Positions 1 to 5,184 of a stretch of 5,184 nt of DNA are shown piece after piece (the stretch's first letter is position 1; each line of letters opens with the position of its first letter). Source of the stretch: Pseudomonadota bacterium (lineage in GTDB: Bacteria > Pseudomonadota > Alphaproteobacteria > Rhizobiales > Rhizobiaceae); contig JAEZHO010000185.1 of NCBI GenBank assembly GCA_023416545.1, positions 1 to 5,184 of the forward strand, given 5' to 3'. Below the pieces are notes generated by a model, which was not told the origin of the DNA, did not search any database, and worked only from the letters and a program-made list of their open reading frames with translations. Position numbers and translations under genes: made by a program.

Positions 1-1173
1 GAAATCCCGGCCGGCCTCTATCCCGGCGACTATCTGGTCCCGGTGGGGCAGGCGCTCGTCGACGAGTTCGGCACCCGCCTGCTCACCATGCCGGAAGACG
101 AGTGGATGCCTCTCGTCAAGCGGCGGACCATCGACGCGATGATGGCGATGATCCGCGAGGATCTTGCCGCTCTCAACGTCCATCACGACGTCTTCTTCTC
201 GGAATACACGCTGCATGCGGACGGTGCGCAGCGCATCCGCACCGCCATCAACGACCTGACCTTCAAGGGGCATGTCTATCGGGGCACGCTGCCGCCGCCG
301 AAGGGGCAGTTGCCGGAGGACTGGGAGGACCGCGAGCAGACGCTCTTCCGCTCGACCGACGTCGGCGACGACATCGACCGGCCGCTGATCAAGTCGGACG
401 GAAGCTATACCTACTTCGCGGCCGACGTCGCCTACTTCAAGGACAAGTTCGACCGCGGCTTCAACGAGATGATCTACGTGCTGGGCGCCGACCACGGTGG
501 CTACGTCAAGCGGCTTGAGGCCCTTGCGCGCGCCATTTCGGGCGGCGACGCGAAGCTCACGGTGCTGCTGTGCCAGCTGGTGAAGCTCTACCGCAACGGC
601 GAGCCGGTGAAGATGTCGAAGCGCTCCGGCGACTTCGTCACTCTTCGCGAAGTCGTCGAGGAGGTCGGCTGCGATTCCGTCCGGTTCATGATGCTCTATC
701 GCAAGAGCTCCGAGCCGCTGGACTTCGACTTCGCCAAGGTGACGGAGCAGTCGAAGGACAATCCGGTCTTCTACGTGCAGTATGCGCATGCCCGCTGCAT
801 GTCGGTTTTCCGCCAGGCGCGCGAGGCGTTTCCCGATCTCGACATTGATTCGCTCGATCTCGCCGCATCGGCAAAACTCATCGAGGATGACAGCGAGATC
901 CAGCTGATTGCCAAGATCGCGGAGTATCCACGGCTAATTGAGGCGACAGCACTGTCGCAGGAACCTCATCGCCTTGCTTTTTACCTTTACGATCTGGCAA
1001 GTTTCTTCCACGCCCACTGGAACAAGGGCAAGGATCAGCCTGACTTACGTTTTGTTAACGATAAGGACCGAGAATTGAGCATTGCCAGACTTGGGCTGGT
1101 GCACGCTGTCGCGTCTGTTTTGAAGTCGGGCTTGGCCATTACGGGCACTGCCGCGCCGGAAGAAATGCGATAG
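1..1173 (+). CDS. argS: Arginyl-tRNA synthetase, 5'-truncated by the window edge
   Basis: Class I aminoacyl-tRNA synthetase that charges tRNA-Arg with arginine using ATP, in the cytoplasm. The reading frame is open from base 1 and stops at TAG 1171-1173, giving 390 residues. The family is usually about 580 residues, so roughly the first 190 (N-terminal additional domain and the HIGH motif) lie upstream of the window; the gene is not broken. Visible landmarks are the catalytic-domain stretch TYFAADVAY near 409-435, LGADHGGYVKRL near 481-516, the KMSK signature at 610-621 (GEPVKMSKRSGDF), and the all-helical DALR anticodon-binding domain from about 757 (DNPVFYVQYAHAR) to the end. A GTG at 43 could be mistaken for a start, but the upstream residues (GLYPGDYLVP) belong to the same ArgS fold. 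The next gene begins 67 bases downstream with no terminator between, so some co-transcription is plausible. Family identification is very secure. Confidence 0.97.
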   Translation, partial: EIPAGLYPGDYLVPVGQALVDEFGTRLLTMPEDEWMPLVKRRTIDAMMAMIREDLAALNVHHDVFFSEYTLHADGAQRIRTAINDLTFKGHVYRGTLPPPKGQLPEDWEDREQTLFRSTDVGDDIDRPLIKSDGSYTYFAADVAYFKDKFDRGFNEMIYVLGADHGGYVKRLEALARAISGGDAKLTVLLCQLVKLYRNGEPVKMSKRSGDFVTLREVVEEVGCDSVRFMMLYRKSSEPLDFDFAKVTEQSKDNPVFYVQYAHARCMSVFRQAREAFPDLDIDSLDLAASAKLIEDDSEIQLIAKIAEYPRLIEATALSQEPHRLAFYLYDLASFFHAHWNKGKDQPDLRFVNDKDRELSIARLGLVHAVASVLKSGLAITGTAAPEEMR

Positions 1174-1227
1174 CGTCGCCACCATTTCCCCACAAAGCAC
1201 TGGCAATGCCCCGAGTAAGTGTAGGTG

Positions 1228-1233
1228 GGTGGA
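1228..1233 (+). promoter_or_regulatory. Ribosome binding site of the SPOR-domain gene
   Basis: The purine-rich stretch AGGTGGGTGGA covers 1223-1233. GGTGGA at 1228-1233 lies 7 bases before ATG 1241, a good Shine-Dalgarno spacing. This decides the start: an in-frame GTG at 1229 would place the start inside this site and leave no usable ribosome binding site upstream. The rest of the 1174-1240 gap shows no terminator hairpin and no convincing promoter. Confidence 0.6.
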
Positions 1234-1240
1234 CGAAGTA

Positions 1241-4108
1241 ATGGCAGACGATAACCTTGCGCGTAGCCGGAATGACGGTCCGGACTTCTTTGCCGAAGAC
1301 GATCCGCTGGCGGAACTCGCCCGTATTGTCGGCTACGACGAGCGCCTGGTGCCAAGGTCCCCGGTGACCGAGCGCCGCGAGCCCGCCTTCAACCTCGAGG
1401 ACGAATTGCTGCGCGAATTCGAGCGCTACGATTCCCCGCGTTCCCGGCTTCCGGCCGATAGTTTCGCGCCATCCGTGGATGAGGCCGTCGTCTCGTCCCC
1501 GATGGAGGCGGTGGAGCCCGAGGAGCTGGACTGGATCGCCGCAAACGACCAGCGCCAGCCGGAGGAGCAGTTCTTCGAAGAGGCGGTCCTCGCCGATACC
1601 CTGCCGGAACCGGACACGGATGCACCCGGGCGGCTCGACGATACGCCGGACGTGGAAGGTGCAACGGAGTTCGATCTCGCCGACGAGCTCGAACTCGCGC
1701 TCGGGGAGGCGCCGTTCAGGGCTGCCGAGCCGGCGCCCGCCGAGCCCCAGGCTCAACCGGTGCGGAGGGGAGGGTATACGCCCGGCTTCCGCATGCCGCT
1801 TGCCAATTTCAACATTGCCCGCGACCTCGGCTCCGATCCTTCCGCACGCGGCGAGGTGTCGCCCGCGGCTGCCGTGACGCCGCCGAAGGAAGAGGCTGTC
1901 GCGGTCCCTTCCGTCGATGTGTTCTCCCGCGATGACGCCGCCCCTACCTCCGGACATGAGCTGGCGATACCGGCGGATCTTTCCGACCTCGACGCGCTGA
2001 TCGGCGACGCTTCTCGTCATTCCATGGCGAACGCGGCGCGTGACACTGCGATCCCTTCCGTCGCCGATGGCCACGAGAAGTGGGCGGAAGCCGTGACGCG
2101 CCGGCAGGCCGCAGCGACTGCATCCGCCGGATCTGACGTTGCAGGCTTCGACATCGCGACTAGCTCAAGCCGTGCGGTCGAGCCGGCTTTGACCGACGAA
2201 TTCGTGGTCGATGATTTCGAACTCGCGCTCGACGATCTGGATTTCGATCTTTCCGACCTGATGCTGGACGACGAGCAGCCACTCTTTGCCGAGCCTCGGC
2301 CCGCCACGGCTTCGGTATCACCATCCGCCGTCGCATCGCCGTCGCAGCCGGTATTTGCACCGCAGCCGGCAGTGCTGCCGGTGACGCCGCAGCCCGTAGC
2401 TCAGGCAGTAACTCAGCCAATACCTCAGGCTGTCGCCGCGCCTGCTCCGATCCAGCATACCGCAAGCTGGTCGCCGATCGCCCGGGCTGCTCCCCAGCCC
2501 CTGGCGACGGAACCCGTCGCCACGACCGCTCCGGTCCGCAGCGTTGCCGAAACCGTGGCACCGGCATTGGCGCAGCTCGATGATCTTCCGTTCGACGCGT
2601 CCATGATCACGGACGGTGAAGACCAGCCCGAGCCCGTCGCACACCTGGACGTTCCGGATCTTCACATCGAGGAAGACGAGCCCGTAGCGCCCCAGCGTAA
2701 CGACTATGATTTCGATCTCGACGGCGAGCTTTCGGCGCTGCTGCGGGCGTCTCCCGCGCTCGAGGCCGAAGCTGACGAGCCTGTTCCTGTTTCCGCCGTC
2801 GAGGGCGCCGCCCAGCAGACGCCTCCGCCGGCTGCCTATCCGGATCTCGACGACTTCGAGCGGGCCCTCGAAGAGGATTTCCGCCGCAGCCTCACCGCTC
2901 CGCTGGCGCCCCAGCCGCAGCCTTCCTATGCGGATGTCATGACACCGGCCACAGGCCGCATCCCGGCGCGCGAGAGATTGTCGCTGCCGTCCATTTCCTT
3001 GCCGCTTGCCATCGCAGGTGTCGTCCTTATCGGCGGATCGATCGGTTATGCCTTCCTCTCCGGTGACGATTCCACCGTTGCAGGAAACGGCGGGCCGATC
3101 GTCATCGCCGCCGATACCGACCCGGTTAAGGTGCTGCCGGAAAACCCCGGCGGAAAGACCGTCCCAAACCAGGACAAGGCCGTCTATGACCGCGTCGCCG
3201 GTGCGGCGATGGAAGCGCCCAAGCAGGAGACCCTGATCTCCACGAGCGAAGAACCGGTCGATGTTGTCCAGAAGACCCTGATGACCGACTCGCTTCCGCT
3301 GGAAGGCCAGGATATCGCGGCCGCCGAAGATGCCGATGCAGGCGGACTGATGCAGGACGATCGTCTCCTGCCGGACGAGGCCGAGGCGCTGCCTTCCGAA
3401 GCCGGTCAGCAGACGGTCGCGGTAATGCCGCGCCGCGTGAAGACGATGATCGTTCGCCCCGACGGCACGCTGGTCGAGCAGGAAGTGCCTGCCGAGCCCG
3501 CGACTGTCGCCGAGCCCGCCCGTTCGCCTGAAACGGACAAGCTTCCCGCCGCCTCGGTGAAGACGGTCGAAGTGGCCGCCGTTCCCGACGCGCCTGTCGC
3601 CGCTCAGCCGCAGGCAAATGCGGCCGGTGTCGCCGGCATCGTTCCGGTTTCCACAGGTGTTGCCGACACTGCGCCGGTTGCAGCCGAGATCACCGACGAT
3701 GCCCCGGCCATGTCCGGCATGGCGGCTCCGGTTCCGACTGCGCGTCCGGCCGAACAGCCGGTCAATGTCGTCGCGGCTGTGAGCGATCGGGGTAACCTGC
3801 GGCCTACGCAGGAACAGCCGGCAGCGGCGCCTGCGCCCGCAACTGAGGTCGCGGCGGTTGCGCCGGGCGGCTATGTCATCCAGATCGCGTCGCTCCCGAG
3901 CGAAGCGGACGCCCAGAAGTCGTACCAGAACCTCTCGTCGAAGTTCGGCTCCGTCATCGGCGGCCGCGGCGTCGATATCAAGAAGGCCGAGATTGCCGGC
4001 AAGGGAACGTTCTACCGCGTGCGCATCCCGGCAGGCAGCAAGGCCGATGCCGTGTCGCTCTGCGAGAGCTATCGTGCCGCCGGCGGAAGCTGCCTCGTCG
4101 CCCAGTAG
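1241..4108 (+). CDS. Large FtsN-like SPOR-domain membrane protein
   Basis: A 955-residue bitopic inner-membrane protein. Residues 1-586 are predicted cytoplasmic: acidic, mostly disordered, with an N-terminal DPLAELARIVG segment (21-31), recurring acidic F-x-L-x-x-E-L motifs (50, 144, 335, 491) and a Pro/Gln-rich stretch (372-405). Arg573, Arg577 and Arg579 precede one transmembrane helix (587-606), supporting an N-in orientation. The periplasmic part has a motif-rich juxtamembrane segment (619-651), an Ala/Pro/Val-rich linker with one structured-looking island (731-745), and a C-terminal SPOR domain (876-955, YVIQIASL ... FYRVRIPAG). SPOR domains bind peptide-stripped glycan strands at septa. 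The topology, and the position next to argS and nagZ, match FtsN-like proteins of alphaproteobacteria; I recall, unverified, that the Sinorhizobium meliloti one is called RgsS. A role in septation or polar growth is inferred. ATG 1241 is preferred over GTG 1229 because of ribosome-binding-site spacing. The only two cysteines are in the SPOR domain. Confidence 0.93.
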   Translation: MADDNLARSRNDGPDFFAEDDPLAELARIVGYDERLVPRSPVTERREPAFNLEDELLREFERYDSPRSRLPADSFAPSVDEAVVSSPMEAVEPEELDWIAANDQRQPEEQFFEEAVLADTLPEPDTDAPGRLDDTPDVEGATEFDLADELELALGEAPFRAAEPAPAEPQAQPVRRGGYTPGFRMPLANFNIARDLGSDPSARGEVSPAAAVTPPKEEAVAVPSVDVFSRDDAAPTSGHELAIPADLSDLDALIGDASRHSMANAARDTAIPSVADGHEKWAEAVTRRQAAATASAGSDVAGFDIATSSSRAVEPALTDEFVVDDFELALDDLDFDLSDLMLDDEQPLFAEPRPATASVSPSAVASPSQPVFAPQPAVLPVTPQPVAQAVTQPIPQAVAAPAPIQHTASWSPIARAAPQPLATEPVATTAPVRSVAETVAPALAQLDDLPFDASMITDGEDQPEPVAHLDVPDLHIEEDEPVAPQRNDYDFDLDGELSALLRASPALEAEADEPVPVSAVEGAAQQTPPPAAYPDLDDFERALEEDFRRSLTAPLAPQPQPSYADVMTPATGRIPARERLSLPSISLPLAIAGVVLIGGSIGYAFLSGDDSTVAGNGGPIVIAADTDPVKVLPENPGGKTVPNQDKAVYDRVAGAAMEAPKQETLISTSEEPVDVVQKTLMTDSLPLEGQDIAAAEDADAGGLMQDDRLLPDEAEALPSEAGQQTVAVMPRRVKTMIVRPDGTLVEQEVPAEPATVAEPARSPETDKLPAASVKTVEVAAVPDAPVAAQPQANAAGVAGIVPVSTGVADTAPVAAEITDDAPAMSGMAAPVPTARPAEQPVNVVAAVSDRGNLRPTQEQPAAAPAPATEVAAVAPGGYVIQIASLPSEADAQKSYQNLSSKFGSVIGGRGVDIKKAEIAGKGTFYRVRIPAGSKADAVSLCESYRAAGGSCLVAQ
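1388..2878 (+). repeat. Dispersed acidic F-x-L-x-x-E-L motifs in the cytoplasmic region
   Basis: Short, similar acidic and hydrophobic motifs recur in the otherwise low-complexity cytoplasmic part of the SPOR protein. They are FNLEDELLREF (residue 50, base 1388), FDLADELELAL (residue 144, base 1670), FELALDDLDFDLSDLML (residue 326, base 2216), FDLDGELSALL (residue 491, base 2711) and the looser DLDDFERALEEDF (residue 535, base 2843), plus DLSDLDALIG at 246. Three of them fit F-[DN]-L-x-[DG]-E-L-x-x-x-[LF]. They are spaced irregularly, so they look like repeated linear binding motifs or short amphipathic helices and not a tandem DNA repeat. Function is unknown. Confidence 0.5.
2999..3058 (+). 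other. Transmembrane helix of the SPOR-domain protein
   Basis: This encodes residues 587-606, LPLAIAGVVLIGGSIGYAFL, the only long uncharged hydrophobic run in the protein. Arginines at 573, 577 and 579 lie just before it, and acidic Ser-Gly-Asp-Asp follows it. By the positive-inside rule this puts the N-terminus in the cytoplasm and the SPOR domain in the periplasm. Confidence 0.88.
3866..4105 (+). other. SPOR domain (denuded-glycan binding)
   Basis: Residues 876-955 form the C-terminal 80 residues of the large membrane protein. The pattern is that of the family: an opening beta strand YVIQIASLPS, a helix with the conserved Ala and Leu (DAQKSYQNL), a middle strand and turn, the strand FYRVRIPAG, and a second helix with Cys941 leading to GGSCLVAQ with Cys951 at the very end. 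SPOR domains of this family recognise glycan strands from which amidases have removed the stem peptides, which recruits them to constriction sites. Confidence 0.92.
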
Positions 4109-4132
4109 GGCCGAGCCGGCATTGAATGGACG

Positions 4133-4158
4133 ATCGGGGCCTTCGCGGCCCCGATTTT
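4133..4158 (+). terminator. Rho-independent terminator after the SPOR-domain gene
   Basis: A perfect 9-bp stem ATCGGGGCC (4133-4141) / GGCCCCGAT (4147-4155) with the 5-base loop TTCGC is followed by TTTT (4155-4158, overlapping the stem base) and then CGTT. It starts 24 bases after the stop codon at 4108. The short T tract is usual for GC-rich alphaproteobacteria but may make termination incomplete. No T run occurs on the opposite side, so it is oriented for + strand transcription. Confidence 0.8.
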
Positions 4159-4174
4159 CGTTGAGGCCCGCGGC

Positions 4175-4204
4175 ATTCGCCTTTGCGTCCGCGGCGTCTA
4201 TGAT
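4175..4204 (+). promoter_or_regulatory. Candidate nagZ promoter, possibly leaderless
   Basis: TATGAT at 4199-4204 differs from the -10 consensus by one base, and with the preceding C it also resembles the alphaproteobacterial CTATAT form. The -35 region at the right distance (ATTCGC at 4175-4180) is weak, matching CTTGAC at three of six positions. A start site about 7 bases after the -10 box falls at 4211, the A of the nagZ ATG. It lies downstream of the terminator, where an independent promoter would be expected. The call rests on the -10 box and position only. Confidence 0.4.
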
Positions 4205-4210
4205 CCGGGC

Positions 4211-5184
4211 ATGAGCGAATCAAAAGCAATCATCCTGGGTGCGAGCGGCTCCGAACTGACCGCCGACGAATTGGCCCTCTACAGGAACGAGCGTCCGTGG
4301 GGCTTTATCCTCTTTGCGAGAAACATCCAGGAGGCCGCGCAGGTGGCCGACCTGGTCGCGGCGATGCGCGACGCGGTCGGGCGCCCGGCCGCACCGGTCC
4401 TGATCGACCAGGAGGGCGGGCGCGTCCAGCGCATCCGGCCGCCGCTTGCGGAAAAGTATCCGCCGGCCGCCGAACTCGGCGCCCTGTACGCGCAGAACCG
4501 GGAAAAAGGCCTGCGGGCGGCGTGGCTGATGTCGCGCCTGCACGCCTTCGATCTCCTGCGCCTCGGCATCAATGTGGACTGCCTGCCGGTGCTCGACGTC
4601 CCGGTAAGGGGGGCCAGCAACGTCATCGGCGACCGTGCCTACGGCTTCGATCCCATGCTGGTGGCCGACATGGGCCAGGCGGCGGCGGATGGGCTGAAGG
4701 CCGGCGGCGTCCTGCCGGTCATGAAGCATATCCCCGGTCACGGGCGCGGCATGGCGGATTCGCACCACGAGCTCCCGGTGGTGGACGCGAGCCTGGCGGA
4801 ACTTGAGGCGCATGATTTCGTGCCGTTCCGCGCCTTAAGGAACGAACTGATGGCGATGAGCGCGCACATCGTCTTTACCGCGATCGATCCCGATCAGCCG
4901 GCGACGACGTCGCCCCGGGTCATCGACGACGTCATCCGCGGCACCATCGGCTTCGATGGCCTTCTGATGTCGGACGACACCTCGATGAACGCGCTACGGG
5001 GGACGATCGGCGAGCGCGCCCGGCGAATAGCTGGGGGTGGCTGCGATATCATCTTGCATTGCAACGGGATGATGGACGAAATGAAGGCTGTCGTTGAAGA
5101 AGCAAAGCCGCTTGGTGGCGATGCGCTTCGGCGGGCAGAAGCCGTGGAGGCCGCCTTCGGCCCCGCGGACGAACTGGACGAAGC
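4211..5184 (+). CDS. nagZ: Beta-N-acetylhexosaminidase NagZ, 3'-truncated by the window edge
   Basis: Glycoside hydrolase family 3 enzyme. It removes GlcNAc from GlcNAc-anhydroMurNAc (peptides) during peptidoglycan recycling in the cytoplasm, and its products can feed AmpR-type beta-lactamase signalling where that system exists. The frame is open from ATG 4211 to the window end (324 residues, usual length about 340), so only the last few residues are missing. Signatures are LIDQEGGRVQR with Asp66, NVIGDRAYG with Arg142, KHIPGHG (172-178), the catalytic loop MADSHHE with the Asp183/His185 acid-base pair, and LMSDDTSM with Asp255 as the nucleophile. All key residues are present, so it should be active. 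No signal peptide is visible. No in-frame ATG, GTG or TTG lies between the terminator and 4211, and the protein start aligns with the family's short N-terminus. No Shine-Dalgarno sequence is visible before the ATG; the AT-rich early codons (TCA AAA GCA) could help initiation. Confidence 0.96.
   Translation, partial: MSESKAIILGASGSELTADELALYRNERPWGFILFARNIQEAAQVADLVAAMRDAVGRPAAPVLIDQEGGRVQRIRPPLAEKYPPAAELGALYAQNREKGLRAAWLMSRLHAFDLLRLGINVDCLPVLDVPVRGASNVIGDRAYGFDPMLVADMGQAAADGLKAGGVLPVMKHIPGHGRGMADSHHELPVVDASLAELEAHDFVPFRALRNELMAMSAHIVFTAIDPDQPATTSPRVIDDVIRGTIGFDGLLMSDDTSMNALRGTIGERARRIAGGGCDIILHCNGMMDEMKAVVEEAKPLGGDALRRAEAVEAAFGPADELDE

Noticed and set aside
43..45. GTG at 43 as the argS start
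   Set aside because: The same frame is open to base 1 with ArgS-like residues before it, and the family is far longer than this would give.
1045..1058. CtrA-like site (TTAC, 6 bases, TTAA) within argS
   Set aside because: The first half is imperfect and the spacing is 6 instead of the 7 bases of the CtrA consensus. It is inside coding sequence far from the next start.
1229..1240. GTG at 1229 as the start of the SPOR gene
   Set aside because: It lies within the purine-rich ribosome binding site and has no good site of its own. ATG 1241 has a site 7 bases upstream.
1174..1240. Promoter or terminator between argS and the SPOR gene
   Set aside because: I saw no stem with a T tract and no -10/-35 pair or sigma-54 pattern that holds up. 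Only the ribosome binding site is supported.
1139..2074. Long open frame on the - strand (311 codons) opposite the start of the SPOR gene
   Set aside because: It is opposite a well-supported gene in GC-rich DNA, where long antisense frames are common. The translation is Arg/Gly-rich with no recognisable domain.
4297..4806. Open + strand frame of 169 codons inside nagZ
   Set aside because: The translation is a Gly/Arg/Pro-rich out-of-frame reading of nagZ. The frame starting at 4211 carries every NagZ signature.
4220..4813. Long open frame on the - strand opposite nagZ
   Set aside because: It is a shadow of nagZ, whose catalytic motifs are all intact on the + strand. The antisense translation shows no domain or ribosome binding site.

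Overview
The window is strongly GC-rich and reads as a piece of an alphaproteobacterial chromosome, most likely from the Rhizobiales (Rhizobium/Sinorhizobium/Agrobacterium-like). I infer this from the gene order argS, then a large SPOR-domain membrane protein, then nagZ, from the style of the SPOR protein, and from the C/G-ending codon use. There is no sign of a mobile element, CRISPR array, RNA gene or recent gene transfer; this is core genome.

Layout, all on the + strand. (1) Positions 1-1173 are the 3' two-thirds of argS (arginyl-tRNA synthetase), cut by the left window edge. (2) A 67-base gap with no terminator leads to a purine-rich ribosome binding site. (3) Positions 1241-4108 encode a 955-residue single-pass membrane protein. 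It has a very long acidic cytoplasmic region, one transmembrane helix at about residues 587-606, an Ala/Pro/Val-rich periplasmic linker and a C-terminal SPOR domain (876-955). This is the architecture of an FtsN-like cell-division or polar-growth protein with an unusually large cytoplasmic part. (4) A perfect 9-bp GC-rich hairpin with a short T tract (4133-4158) follows as an intrinsic terminator. (5) nagZ (beta-N-acetylhexosaminidase of peptidoglycan recycling) starts at 4211 and runs off the right edge. It lacks a visible Shine-Dalgarno sequence, and a TATGAT -10-like box sits exactly where transcription would begin at or next to its ATG.

How they fit together: the SPOR domain family binds glycan strands stripped of peptides by amidases at division sites, and NagZ trims GlcNAc from anhydro-muropeptides released during wall turnover. 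Both therefore act downstream of septal or polar peptidoglycan remodelling. argS is a housekeeping neighbour.

Nothing here is a wholly new system. The parts most worth following up are in the SPOR protein: recurring acidic F-x-L-x-x-E-L motifs, a conserved-looking juxtamembrane periplasmic motif, and a basic/aromatic island. The possible leaderless start of nagZ is also worth checking.
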